From NCBI GenBank assembly GCA_903813345.2, contig CAIIXF020000010.1, positions 24,409,740-24,473,739 of the forward strand: a stretch of 64,000 bases of DNA. Reading direction: 5' to 3'. This document shows, one piece after another, positions 23,182-35,710 of the stretch. Positions within the stretch are counted from its first letter, which is position 1, and each line of letters begins with the position of its first letter. Position numbers and translations under genes: made by a program. The notes beneath the pieces are model-generated. The model made no database searches and was not told where the DNA came from. It worked only from the letters and a program-made list of their open reading frames with translations. This DNA comes from Owenia fusiformis. Lineage: Eukaryota; Annelida; Polychaeta; Sabellida; Oweniidae.

Positions 23182-23560
23182 TTAATTGAACTTGCAATGT
23201 TTCAGAATAACCCTTAAAAAGGTAACCATAACAATTCTAAAGTTTATTGAACCATATTCAGAGTCACTGTGGGGACTGGTGTCATATTCTAGGTTGTAGG
23301 TACCTGATGCAGTGAAAATGTCATCATATATGTTTGGGTTAATCCACTTATTCCCGTCCACACTCACTTTCCTTTGAGCCGCATGAACATGCAGCAAAAC
23401 ATTCTGTACCTGCAGTGGCACATGAGCAAGTGGTTTAACATATTGCTTTGTCCTTGTATCATTGCATGTGCAAAATGACTTTGGGATTTTTGTTATATCA
23501 AGTTTCGGTTTTTGGTCATTTTAATGGTCTCAAGAGTAATATGAACCACTTGACATCCAA
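23182..23560 (-). pseudogene. Unidentified coding-like remnant
   Basis: The minus strand has a 79-codon frame including VDGNKWINPNIYDDIFTASG and TSPHSDSEYGSINFRIVM. A neighbouring frame over 23340-23420 reads CSCATAGTECFAACSCGSKE, a CxC-rich pattern like those of some DNA-transposon-associated proteins. The two readings overlap out of phase, so the region looks frameshifted. I do not recognise the family. Its place in the foldback loop suggests passenger or former transposon coding sequence. Confidence 0.3.
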
Positions 23561-23749
23561 ATCCATTCCCTGGCTCTGGAATCTCAAAAAGTGGTTTGTC
23601 AGCATTCATTGAAATGTATAATTGTTATAAACCAAAAATGCATCCATAGTTAGTGGTAATGCTCTAATATCATTTTGGATGCTGCAAACAAGTGTAATAC
23701 ATCCAATGATAGTTTGTTTTTATATTGAAATATAAACAAAAATAACGCA

Positions 23750-24118
23750 ACTCCCCTAGACCAGAGATCGTGCCCATGTGGACAGTCAATGGAGACAGAA
23801 ACTCACTTTAAAGTAGAATGTCATATGTTTGAAAATGAACGATTAAGTCTGTTTGCCTAAATGACTGATATCCATGGTGACTTTTACATGTATACAAGTC
23901 TAGGAAAATATTGTATAATAATGAATGAAAAAAACTGTTCAAAGGACACTTGGAAAATGTTTGATAAATATGTTAGTCAAAAGGCGTGAAATAGTTACAT
24001 GCGATGGTCTCTAATAGGTCGGCATCAACCAGGAATTGTTTTAATTCATGTATGTATCTTAATGTAACATCTTTAGTGTGTTAGACTTTAATTAATAAAT
24101 TTACTACTACTACTAGTA
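23750..24118 (+). mobile_element. LINE 3'-end fragment (Cys-rich C-terminus)
   Basis: Encodes CPCGQSMETETHFKVECHMF, a C-terminal zinc-knuckle-like motif of APE-type LINEs. It is followed by stop-broken tail sequence and a TAATAAATTTACTACTACTA terminus. 5'-truncated to about 370 bp, in the foldback loop. Confidence 0.6.
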
Positions 24119-27100
24119 TAATATTGTTTCCATGTAATATTTGTTTCATTCTTGATGTGATTTCTCAATATTCTGGCGAAGAAATACATGTATAAGCTCT
24201 TTCTTATACGATTTCAAAGTTATGAATCAAAGTTTATTATTTTCTTTTAACTTCCCCCAACCCTAAAATATTAGGGTAGGGTGTGAGATTTTTTCACACT
24301 CATTATATACAATACCCTTTTTATATTGTGCATACCCGTTGTAAATGTATTTCTAGGAATTATTTCACAAGTTATAACTTCATAGAAGTCAATTAAAGTA
24401 AATTTCGTATTTCATCACTTTGTCATTTAACGTTTTTTATGACTGTATAAGGGTTAAATTATGCAAATTAGCTTATTTTCATATCAAGATATTTCTTCCG
24501 AATTACTGAAGTTATAACATAAATTTTGGTGAAAGAATTAAGTTTGTACCTCATATACTTCCAAAGTTATGAATTAAAGTCCATTTCCATTTGACCCCCC
24601 TCAAATATCTGGGTAGGGGGACAATTTTTTTTCAGCGTCGTTATGTAAGATACACTTTTAATATTTTGCACATCTGTTATACATATATAGATGCATTTTT
24701 AGGAATTACTTTATTTGTTAAAACTTCATGAGAGGTCAATAAGAGTAAATGTCGTACTTTATCGCATCGTCATTTAACAGTTTTTATGACTGTATAAGGG
24801 TTAAATTATGCAAATTAGCTTATTTGCGTATCAAAAATATTTTTTCTGAATTACTGATGTTATTACATAAACTGTGGTGAAAAAATTAAGTTTGTACCTC
24901 ATATACTTTTAAAATTATGAATTAAAGTCCATTTTTATTTGACCCCCTCCCCTCAAAAATCTGGATAGGGGGAGAATTTTTTTCACAGTCTTTATGTAAG
25001 ATACACTTCTAATATTTTGCACATTTATTATACATATATAGATGCATTTTTAGGAATTATTTCATAAATTATAACTTCATATGAAGGCAATAACAGTAAA
25101 TGTGATATAACATCATTTCGTCATTTACTAGTTTTTATGGCAGTTTAAGGGTTAAATTATGCAAATTAGCTTTTTTTTCATTCAAAATATTTTTTTCTTC
25201 ATTACTGATGTTATTTCATAAATCTTGGTGAAAAAATTAAGTTTGTATCTCATATACTTCCAAAGTTATGAATTAAAGTCTATTTTCTTCTGACCCCCCT
25301 AAAATTATAGGGCGGGGGGTATAAAGATGAAGATATCTTATTTTCGCAAGTCTCAAACTCTAGATATCACCCCACATCATAAAAGTAACTTATTTTCCAA
25401 CAAGAACTGAAAAAATCTCGCGTAATACTTTCCAATATCGATTTTCACTTTCTAGCTGTTTCTCAGAACTTGGGTCCCTGAGTATTTATAGGAATTCATT
25501 ATCTTAAGCTGTACTCAATCTAGATCTTGTATTTTACACTTCAAAAAAATCTTTTTTCCTTGACTTTCTATCAGGATAACATCAGATCGATTTTTCTCGA
25601 AATTTCAAAACGCCATAACTTTCAAACCGGAAGTCGGATCGAAATTTGATTTAAAGATTCGGATTCCTGACAAAATTCTACCCCTTATTCATAACTCATA
25701 CGTTAAATTTGGCGACTTTTTATTTTGACCTACTTTTCGGACACGCCATAACTTTGGAACCGGAAGTCGGATCGAAATTTGGTTTGCAGATTCGGATTCC
25801 TGAGAAAATTCTACTCTTAATTCATAACTCATATGTAAAATTTGGAGAATTTTTTATTTTGACCTACTTTTCGGACACCATATCTCAAAAGTGGGTCAAA
25901 ATACTCTCTGACGGCAAAAGGCTAACACTATTAGCCCACTCTTTGCTACCTGTATACAAAATTTTGAAGCAAATCCTAAAAGTGTAGTGCCAGAATCGCA
26001 AAAATAAGGAAAAACTATGTATTTGACCTAGATTTTGACCTAGGGATTTTGGTGTCCAAATTTTAAAGCTAGATAGCCTTCGAGGTCCCCTTCTTTTATA
26101 GACTTTCAGAATCTTAAGCTGTACTCAGTCTTTATCTGGTATTTTACACTTCAAAAAAATCTTTTTTCTCATTGACATAACATGGGGCACCAAAATTAGC
26201 GATTTTTGAGCTTTCAAAACGCCATAACTTCCCAAAGAAAAGTCGGATTGAAATTTGGTTTGCAGATTCGGATTCCTGAGAAAATTCTACCCTTAATTCA
26301 TAACTCATAAGTTAAATTATGAGAAATTTTTATTTTGACCTACTTTACGGACACCATATCTCAAAAGTGGGTCAAAATACTTTCTGAGGGCAAAAGGCTC
26401 TCACTATTAGCACACTCTTTGCTACCTGTATACAAAATTTTGAAGCAAATCCTAAAAGTGTAGTGCCAGAATCGCAAAAATAAGGAAAAACTATGAATTT
26501 GACCTAGATTTTGACCTAGGCATTTTGGTGTCCAAATTTCGAAGCTATGTGGCTTTTGAGGTCCCCTTCTTTTATAGGCATTCAATATGTTAAGCTGAAC
26601 TCAGTCTATATCTTGTATTTTACACTTCGAAAAAGCCTTTTTTCCCATTGACTTAACATGGGCACCAAATTTAGCGAATTTTGAGATTTCAAAACACCAT
26701 AACTTCCAAACCGGAAGTCGGATCGAAATTTTGTTTGCAGATTCGGATTCCTGAGATAATTTTACACTTATTTCATAATTCACACCTTGAATTTGGAGAA
26801 CTTTTTATGTTCTGACCTACTTTTCGGACACCATATCTCAAAATCGGTAAGAGTAATCAAAAAACCATTTGCCTTTCGGAATTAGCTTTTTTTCTAAGGA
26901 ACATGATGAAAAAAAACCGGAGCAAAAAACCCGGAGCAAAAATACCGAAGGACGACTGAGAAAACTTGTAAAATAGTGAAAACCCACGATTTGACCTAGT
27001 TCTTGACATTTGACCTAGATAAACATTTGACCTAATTTCCCAGAAACTAGGTCTCATTACCTAGTTGACTATGTTAGCAGATTTTAGTTAGTCCTTCTAG

Positions 27101-27140
27101 TTGCTAAGAAAACGTGACAAGAGAGAATAATAATAACTAG

Positions 27141-28789
27141 ACATGTAAATTGAACAAGTTCAATTTAAGACTCCAGATTTCAGACTTTTTTAAGCTGAGT
27201 CATCCAAATACTTGTAAGCTGAGTCATTCAGAATAAGCTGAGTCAGCTAGAATATAGACATTTAGTCTCTTAAGATGATTGGCTTAACATGGGGATATCA
27301 TCATATCGACTTTTCGAGACTTCAAACCGCTATAACTATCTAATCAGAAGTTGGATCGAAATTTGGTTTAAAGATTCTGATTCCTGAGAAAATTCTACCC
27401 TTAATTCATAACTCATACGTTAAATTTGGAGAACTTTTTATTTTGACCTACTTTTCAGACACCATATCTCAAAAGTGGGTCAAAATACTTTCTGACGGCA
27501 GAAGGCTAACACTATAAGCACACTCTTTGCTACCTGTAGACAAAATTTCGAAGCAAATCATTAAAGTGTAATGTCAGAATCGCAAAAATAAGGAAAAACT
27601 ATGAATTTGACCTAGATTTTGACCTAGGCATTTTGGTGTCCAAATTTTAAAGCTAGATAGCCTTCGAGGTCCCCTTCTTTTATAGGCTTTCAGAATGTTA
27701 AGCTGTACTCAGTTTATATCTGGTATTTTACACTTCGAAAAAGTCTTTTTTCCCATTGACTTAACATAGGCACCAAATTTAGCGATTTTTGAGCTTTCAA
27801 AACGCCATAACTTCCGAACCGGAAGTCTGATCCAAATTTGGTTTGCAGATTCGGATTCCTGGGAAAATTTTGCTCTTAATTCATAGCTCATATGTTAAAT
27901 TTGGAGAACCTTTTATTTTGACCTACTTTTCGGACACCATATCTCAAAAGTGGGTCAAAATACTTTCTGACGGCAAAAGGCTAACACTATTAGCACACTC
28001 TTTGCTACCTGTATACAAAATTTTGAAGTAAATTATTAAAGTGTAGTGTCAGAATCGTAAAAATAAGGAAAAGCTATGAATTTGACCTAGATTTTGACCT
28101 AGGCATTTTGGTGTCCAAATTTTGAAGCTATGTAGCTTTTGAGGTCCCCTTCTTTTATAAGCATTCATTATGTTAAGCTCTACTCAGTCTATATCTTGTA
28201 TTTTAAACTTCGAAAAAGTCTTTTTTCCCATTGACTTAACATAGGCACCAAATTTAGCGATTTTTGAGCTTTCAAAACGCCATAACTTCCGAACCGGAAG
28301 TCTGATCCAAATTTGGTTTGCAGATTCGGATTCCTGAGATCATTCTACACTTCTTTCATAACTCTCATGTTGAATCTGGAGAACTTTTTGTTCTGACCTA
28401 CTTTTCGGACGCAATATCTCAAAATCGGTAAGAGTAATCAAAAAACGATTTGCCATACGGAATTAGCGTTTTTTCCAAGGAACATGATGAAAAAAACCCG
28501 GAGCGAAAATATTGAAAGAGGACTGAGAAAAGTGGTGAATTAGTGAAAATCCAAGATTTGACCTAGTTCTTGACCTATGACCTAGATAAAAATTTGACCT
28601 AATTTCCCAGAAAGCCAGATACATTCCCTAGTCAACCATGTAGGTTGGATTAAGTAAGATGTTATAGTTGGAGAGAAAATCTGTTAGGAGGAAGAAAGAA
28701 AGAAAGAAAGAAGGAATAATAAGAAAACAGGCAAAAAAAATAGACTCCAGATTTTCAATCTGGAGTCTAATAATAATAATAATAACTAG
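27141..28789 (+). mobile_element. Helentron-like family E element 3
   Basis: 5' end ACATGTAAATTGAAC/GTTCAATTT then AGACTCCAGATTTC. Two 480-bp units follow, then the TGACCTA-rich tail, an AAAGAAAG tract and the full 3' hairpin at 28742-28768 with arms AGACTCCAGAT and ATCTGGAGTCT. The end is (AAT)n and ACTAG at 28789. Frames of 60-66 codons inside are repeat-borne. Confidence 0.65.
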
Positions 28790-30501
28790 ATTTTGGAAAT
28801 TGAACGAGTTCAATTTCAGACTCCAGATCTAGACTTTTTTTAGCCGAGTCATCCAGAATAAGCCAAGTCATCCAAAATAAGCTAAGTCATCAAGAAAAAG
28901 AAGGATGGATGGATGGCTAGATGGATGGATGGATGGATGAAAAAGGAAGGAAGGATAGGATAGAATAGGAAGGAACGATAGGATAGAATAGGAAAGAAGG
29001 ATAGAATGAATAGGAAGAAGGGATAGAATAGGAAGGAGAGGATACGAAGCAAGGGTAGATAGGAAGGATAGGATAGGATAAGAAAGGAAGGATGGATGCA
29101 TTTTTCAATATTTTCTTCTCTACTCTTGACTTTCTATCAGGATACCATCAGATCGATTTTTCTTATGATTTCTGAGAAAATTCTATTCTTAATTCATAAC
29201 TCAATTTGGAGAACTTTTTATTTTGACCTACTTTTCGGACACCATATCTCAAAAGTGGGTCAAAATACTTTCTGACGGCAAAAGGCTAACGCTATTAGCA
29301 CACTCTTGGCTACATGTATACACAATTTCGAGGAATATAATTAAAGTGTAGTGTCAGAATCGAAAAAATAAGGATAAACTATGAATTTGACCTAGATTTT
29401 GACCTAGGGATTTTGGTGTCCAAATTTTGAAGTTAGGTAGCCTTCAAGGTTCCCTTCTTTTATAGAAATTCATTATTTTAAGCTGTACTTAGTCTTTATC
29501 TCGTATTTTACACTTCAAAAAAATCTTTTTTCCCATTGACATAACATGGGGCACCAAATTTAGAGATTTTTGAGCTTTCAAAATGTCATAACTTTCGAAC
29601 CGGAAGTCGGATCAAAATTTGGTTTGCAGATTCGGATTCCTGAGAAAATTCTATACTTAGTTCATAATTCACACATTAAATTTGGAGAATTTTTTATTTT
29701 GACCTACTTTTCGGACACCATATCTCAAAAGTGGGGCAAAATGTTTTCTGACGGCAAAAGGTTAACACTATTAGCGCACTCTTGGCTACATGTATACAAA
29801 ATTTCGAAGAATATAATTAAAGTGTAGTGTCAGAATAGCAAAAATAAGGAAAAACTTTGAATTTGACCTAGGTTTTGACCTAGGCATTTTGGTGTCCAAA
29901 TTTTGAAGCAAGATGGCTTTTGAGGTCCCATTCTTTTAAAAGGTTTCATTATATTTAGCTGAACTCAGTCTATATTTCGTATTTTTCACTTCAAAAAAAT
30001 CTTTTTTCCCATTGACTTAACATGGGCACCAAATTTAGCAATTTTTGAGCTTTCAAAACGCCATAACTTCCGAACCGGAAGTCTGATCCGAATTTGGTTT
30101 TCAGATTCGGAATCCTGAGAAAATTTCCTATAAGACTGATATCCTGGACATTGGATTCGGAGAACTTTTATTTGGACCTCGTTTTCGGACACTGATATCT
30201 CAAAATCGTTTTGAGATACCAAAAAACTAAATCGACCCAAGCTTTTCTACTTTTTTATGAGGAACACAATGAAAAAAAACCGGATCAAAAATATTGAAGG
30301 ACGACCGAGATAATGGGAAAAAGTGACAAAGTACTGGATTTGACCTAGTTCTTGACCTTTGACCTAGATAAAAATTTGACCTAATTTCCCAGAAAGCCAG
30401 ATACATTCCCTAGTTTACCATGTAGGTTGGATTAAGTAAGATGTTATAGTTGGAGAGAAAATCTGTTAGGAGGAAGAAAGAAAGAAAGAAAGAAGAACTA
30501 G
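28790..30501 (+). mobile_element. Helentron-like family E element 4
   Basis: 5' end ATTTTGGAAATTGAACGAGT with hairpin GAAATTGAAC/GTTCAATTTC and AGACTCCAGATCTAG. Then come AGCCGAGTCATCCAGAATAA repeats, a GGATAGGATAG microsatellite and 480-bp units. It ends in AAAGAAAGAAAGAAGAACTAG without the terminal hairpin. Confidence 0.6.
28895..29100 (+). repeat. GGATGGAT/GGATAGGATA microsatellite
   Basis: Purine-rich tract near the 5' end of element 4. The apparent proline/serine-rich frames on the minus strand (28868-29108) are products of this tract. Confidence 0.85.
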
Positions 30502-32080
30502 ATTTGTAAATTGAACAAAGTTCAATTTAAGACTCCAGATTGATTTACTTGAGTAAAGAGCTGAGTAAGTAACTGAGTAGGAAGCTGAGTAAGTAGATGA
30601 TTAAGTAATTGAGTAAGTAGCTGAGTAGGTAGCTGAGCAGGTAGCTGAGCAGGTAGCCGAGTAAGTAGCTAAGTAGGTAGCTGAGTAAGTAGCTGAGTAA
30701 GTAGCTGAGTAGGTAGCTGAGTATGTAGCTAAGTAGGTAGCCGAGTAGGTAAGTAGGTAGGTAAGTAGGAATTTTTGACCGGAAGTCGCATTGAAATTTG
30801 GTTTGCAGATTTGGATTCCTGAGAAAATTCTACCCTTAATTCATAACTCATACGTTAAATTTGAAAACCTTTTTATTTTGACCTACTTTTCGGACACCAT
30901 ATCTCAGAAGTGGGTCAAAATACTTTCTAACGGCAAAAGGCTAACACTATTAGCATACTTTTTGCTACCTGTATACAAAATTTCAAAGCAAATCATCAAA
31001 GTGTAATGTCAGAATCGCAAAAATAAGGAAAAACTATGAATTTGACCTCGATTTTGACCTAGGCATTTTGGTGTCCAAATTTTGAAGCTATTTAGCCTTC
31101 GAGGTCCCCTTCTTTTATAGGCTTTCAGAATGTTAAGCTGTACTCAGTCTATATCTCGTATTTTACACTTCAAAAAAATCATTTTTCATATTGACATAAC
31201 ATAAGGCACCAAATTTAGCGATTTTTGAGCTTTCAAGACGCCATAACTTCCAAACCAAGAGTCGGATTGAAATTTGGTTTGCAGATTCGGATTCCTTAGA
31301 AAATTCTACCCTTAATTCATAACTCGTACGATAAATTTGGAGAACTTTTTATTTTGACCTACATTTGGGACATCATATCTCAAAAGTGGGTCAAAATACT
31401 TTCTGACGGCAAAAGGCTAACACTATTAGCACACTATTTGCTACCTGTATACCAAATTTTGAAGCAAATTATTAAAGTGTAGTGTCAGAATCGTAAAAAT
31501 AAGGAAAAACTATGAATTTGACCTAGATTTTGACCTAGGCATTTTGGTGTCCAAATTTTGAAGCTATCTAGCTTTTGAGGTCCCCTTCTTTTATAAACAT
31601 TCATTATGTTAAGCTGTGCCCAGTCTATGTCTTGTATTTTACACTTCGTAAAATCTTCTTTCCCATTGACTTAACATGGGGCACCAAATTTGGCGATTTT
31701 TGAGATTTCGGATCGAAATTTTGTTTGCAGATTTGGATTCCTGAGATAATTCTACATTTATTTGATAATTCACACATTGAATTTGGAGAACTTTTTATGT
31801 TCTGACCTACTTTTCGGACGTCATTTCTCAAAATCGGTAAGAGTAATAGGAACATGATAAAAAAAAACGGAGCAAAAATACCAAAGGACGACTGAGAAAA
31901 CTTGTAAAATAGTGAAAACCCACGATTTGACCTAGTTCTTGACCTTTGACCTAGATAAACATTTGACCTAATTTCCCAGAAACTAGGTCTCATTACCTAG
32001 TTGACTATGTTAGCAGATTTAAGTAAGTCCTTCTAGTTGCTGAGAAAACGTGACAAGAGAGAAAGAATAATAATAACTAG
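30502..32080 (+). mobile_element. Helentron-like family E element 5
   Basis: 5' end as in element 2 (AAATTGAAC/GTTCAATTT, AGACTCCAGATTGA), with the GTAGCTGAGTAA minisatellite to 30770, two to three 480-bp units, and the DR1-bearing tail. Ends AATAATAATAACTAG at 32080. Confidence 0.6.
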
Positions 32081-33667
32081 ACATGTAAATTGAACAAGTT
32101 CAATTTAAGACTCCAGATTTCACATTTTTTTTAAGCTGAGTCATCCAGAACTTGTAAGCTGAGTCATTCAGAATAAGCTGAGTCAGCTAGAATATAGACA
32201 TTTAGACAACTTTTAAGAAGGCTATCTTCGACTCTATTAGCTTAACATGGGGATATCATCATATCGACTTTTCGAGACTTTAAACCGCTATAACTATCTA
32301 ACCAGAAGTTAGATCGAAATTTGGTTTAAAGATTCTGATTCCTGAGAAAATTCTACCCTTAATTCATAACTCATACGTTAAATTTGGATAATTTTTTATT
32401 TTGACCTACATTTCGGACACCATATCTCAAAAGTGGGTCAAAATACTTTCTGACGGCAAAAGGCTAACACTATTAGCACACTCTTTGCTACCTGTATACA
32501 AAATTTTGAAGCAAATTATTAAAGTGTAGTGTCAGAATCGTAAAAATAAGGAAAAACTATGAATTTGACCTAGATTTTGACCTAGGCATTTTGGTGTCCA
32601 AATTTTGAAGCTATGTAGCTTTTGAGGTCCCCTTCTTTAATAATAGTTCATTATGTTGAGCTTTACCCAGTCTATATCTTGTATTTTACACTTCAAAAAA
32701 GTCTTTTTTCCCATTGACTTAACATGGTGCACCAAATTGAGCGATTTTTGAGATTTCAAAACGCTTTAACTTCCGAACCAGCAGTCGGATCGAAATTTAG
32801 TTTGCAGATTCAGATTCCTGAGAAAATTCTACTCTTATTTCATAGCTCATATGTTAAATTTGGAGAACTTTTTATTTTGACCTACATTTCAGACACCATA
32901 TCTCAAAAGTGGGTCAAAATACTTTCTGACGGCAAAAGGCTAACACTATTAGCACACTCTTTGCTACCTGTTTACAAAATTTTGAAGCAAATTATTAAAG
33001 TGTAGTGTCAGAATCGTAAAAATGAGGAAAAACTATGAATTTGACCTAGATTTTGACCTAGGCATTTTGGTGTCCAAATTTTGAAGCTATGTAGCTTTTG
33101 AGGTCCCCTTCTTTTCTAGGCATTCATTATGTTAAGCTGTACTCAGTCTATATCTTGTATTTTACACTTCGAAAAAGTCTTTTTTCCCATTGGCTTAACA
33201 TGGGCACCAAATTTAGCGATTTTTGAGATTTCAAAACGCAATAACTTCCGAACCGGAAGTCGGATCTAAATTTTGTTTGCAGATTCGGATTCCTGAGATA
33301 ATTCTACACTTATATGATGATTCACACGTTGAATTTGGAGAACTTTTTATGTTCTGACCTACTTTTCGGACACCATATCTTAAAATCGGTAAGAGTAATC
33401 AAAAAACGGTTTACCATTCGTAATAAGCTTTTTCTAAGGAACATGATGAAAAAAACCCGGAGTGAAAATACCGAAGGACGACTGAGAAAACTTGTAAAAA
33501 AGTGAAAAACCACGATTTGACCTAGTTCTTGACCTTTGACCTAGATAAAAAGTTGACCTAATTTCCCAGAAACTAGGCCTCATTACCTAGTTAACTGTGT
33601 TAGCAGATTTAAGTAAGTCCTTCTAGTTACCGAGAAAACGTGACAAGAGAGAAAGAATAATAACTAG
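32081..33667 (+). mobile_element. Helentron-like family E element 6
   Basis: 5' end ACATGTAAATTGAAC/GTTCAATTT and AGACTCCAGATTTC, nearly the same as element 3. Two and a half 480-bp units, the DR1 at 33530-33542, and end GAATAATAACTAG at 33667. Its first 150 bp include AAGCTGAGTCATCCAGAA and ATAGACATTTAGACAAC. Confidence 0.6.
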
Positions 33668-35710
33668 ATTTTGGAAATTGAACGAAGTTCAATTTCAGAC
33701 TCCAGATCTAGACTTTTTTTTAGCCGAGTCATCCAGAATAAGCCGAGTCATCCAGAATAAGCTGAGTCATCTAGAAAGAGATGGATAAATAAAATAGGAA
33801 GGTAGGATAGGATAGAATAGGAAAGAACGATAGGATAGAATAAGAAAGAAGGATAGGATAGAATAGAATAGGAAGAAAGGATATAGGGTGATCAATAAAT
33901 AAGGTAAAAGTATCTGGCATTTTGTAAATATTGGTCCAAACATCCTGAAATTTGGTCAGAATAATGATCAAACATTATTGAATTGATATATCAAGTTACA
34001 GATCAAAGTGATGTGATTGGTTGAAGTTATAGTTGCCATAGCAACAGAAAGCATGATAATAGGATAGGATAGGAAGGAAAAGATATGAAGGAAGGATAGA
34101 TAGGAAGGATAGGATTAGGATGAGATAGGAAGGATAGGATAGGATGAGATAGGAAGGATGGATGAATTTTTCAATATTTTCTTCTCTACTCTTGACTTTC
34201 TATCAGGATACCATCAGATCGATTTTTCTCGAAAATTCAAAACGCTATAACTTCCGAACCGGAAGTAGGAGTAAGTTCTTCCCCTAATCCATAACTCATA
34301 CGTTAAATTTGGAGATTTTTTATTTTGACCTACTTTTCGGACACGCCATAACTTCCGAATCGGAAGTCGGATCGAAATTTGGTTTGCATATCCGGATTAC
34401 TGACAAAATTCTACTCTTAATTCATAATTCATATATTAAATTTGGAGAACTTTTTATTTTGACCTACTTTTCGGACACCATATCTCAAAAGTGGGTCAAA
34501 ATACTTTCTGACGGCAAAAGGCTAACACTATTAGCATATTCTTGGCTACATGTATACACAATTTCGAAGAATATAATTAAAGTGTAGTGTCAGAATTGAA
34601 AAAATAAGGAAAACCTATGAATTTGACCTAGATTTTGACCTAGGCATTTCGGTGTTCAAATTTTGAAGCTAGATGGCTTTTGAGGTCCCCTTCTTTTCAA
34701 GGCTTTGATTATATGAAGCTGAACTCAGTCTTTATTCCGTATTTTTCACTTCAAAAATTTTTTTTTTCCCATTGACTTAACATGGGCACCAAATTTAGCG
34801 ATTTTTGAGTTTTCAAAACGCCATAACTTCCGAACCGGAAGTCGGATCAAAATTTCGTTTCCAGATTCGGAGTCCTGAGAAAATTTCCTATAAGACTAAT
34901 ATTCTGGACATTTGATTCAGAGAACTTTTTTTTGGACCTCGTTTTCGGACACTGATATCTCGAAATCGGTTTGAGATATCAAAAAACTAAATCGACCCTA
35001 GGTTTCCTACTTTTTTATAAGGAACACAATGAAAAAAACCCGGATCGAAAATATTGAAGGACGACCGAGAAAATCGAAAAAAGTGACAAAGTACTGGATT
35101 TGACCTAGTTCTTGACCTTTGACCTAGATAAAAATTTGACCCAATTTCCCACCAACTAGATACTGAACCTAAATAAACTGTATTATGGTACTTACTGGAT
35201 ACCTCATAGTTATTGAAAAAACTCCCAAAGAATAATAAGAATAAGAATAAGAAGAAGAATAAGAATACTGGCAAAAACAATAGACTCCAGATTGACATCT
35301 GGAGTCTAATAAGAAAACCGGCAAAAGCAATAGACTCCAGATTTTCAATCTGGAGTCTAATAATAATAATAATAAGAAGAAAACTGGCAAAAGCAATAGA
35401 CTCCAGATTTTCAATCTGGAGTCTAATAATAAGAAAACTGGCAAAAGCAATAGACTCCAGATTTTCAATCTGGAGTCTAATAATAAGAAAACAGGCAAAA
35501 ACAATAGACTCCAGATTTTCAATCTGGAGTCTAATAACAATAGAGAAAACAGGCAAAAACAATAGACTCCAGATTTTCAATCTGGAGTCTAATAATAATA
35601 AGAAAACTGGCAAAAGCAATAGACTCCAGATTTTCAATCTGGAGTCTAATAAGAAAACTGGCAAAAGCAATAGACTCCAGATTTTCAATCTGGAGTCTAA
35701 TAATAACTAG
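33668..35710 (+). mobile_element. Helentron-like family E element 7, with expanded 3' hairpins
   Basis: 5' end ATTTTGGAAATTGAACGAAG with GAAATTGAAC/GTTCAATTTC and AGACTCCAGATCTAG. Includes a GGATAGGATA tract to 34165, 480-bp units and the DR1 at 35113-35125. In place of one terminal hairpin it carries eight in tandem (35282-35698), then AATAATAACTAG. Around 33890-34050 a unique stretch splits the microsatellite. Confidence 0.65.
35282..35698 (+). repeat. Eight tandem copies of the family E 3' hairpin
   Basis: Hairpins at 35282-35307, 35332-35358, 35398-35424, 35452-35478, 35506-35532, 35564-35590, 35621-35647 and 35672-35698, each with arms AGACTCCAGAT and ATCTGGAGTCT. The linkers are near-identical, of the form (AAT)nAAGAAAACTGGCAAAAGCAAT. 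Both strands stay open across it (233 codons minus, 165 codons plus) only because the unit lacks stops; this is not coding. Two further hairpins in tandem end element 8 (38187-38211, 38245-38271), and one ends element 3. Confidence 0.9.

Larger units (their letters stand above)
20631..25487. mobile_element. Foldback-type element with long repeat-built inverted arms
   Basis: Outer ends are inverted copies: ACTTAGGGACCCA on the left, and on the right the complement of ACTCAGGGACCCA. The left arm (20631 to about 22340) holds five units and the right arm (about 24170-25487) four units of about 340 bp. Each unit has ATTTGCATAATTTAACCCTT, a CCCC..GGGGGGTC block and CATAACTTTGGAAGTATATG. The loop (about 22340-24170) contains two LINE 3' pieces and an unidentified coding-like stretch. 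Long terminal inverted repeats made of tandem subrepeats are the hallmark of foldback (FB) DNA elements. No transposase was recognised, and the arms are moderately diverged. Confidence 0.6.
20296..27140 (+). mobile_element. Helentron-like family E element 2, with foldback insertion
   Basis: Starts directly after CTAG with ATTTGTAAATTGAAC/GTTCAATTT and AGACTCCAGATTGA, followed by the GTAGCTGAGTAA minisatellite to 20558. It is interrupted by the foldback element 20631-25487, continues with 480-bp units, and ends TAATAATAACTAG at 27140. The two flanks of the foldback insertion come from different places in the 480-bp unit, so sequence was lost or rearranged at insertion. Confidence 0.6.

Noticed and set aside
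35213-35710. Open frames on both strands (165 and 233 codons) and a repeat-spacer look like CRISPR
   Set aside because: The hairpin unit simply lacks stops in several frames. The linkers between hairpins are near-identical and vary only in AAT number, unlike unique CRISPR spacers, and this is animal DNA.
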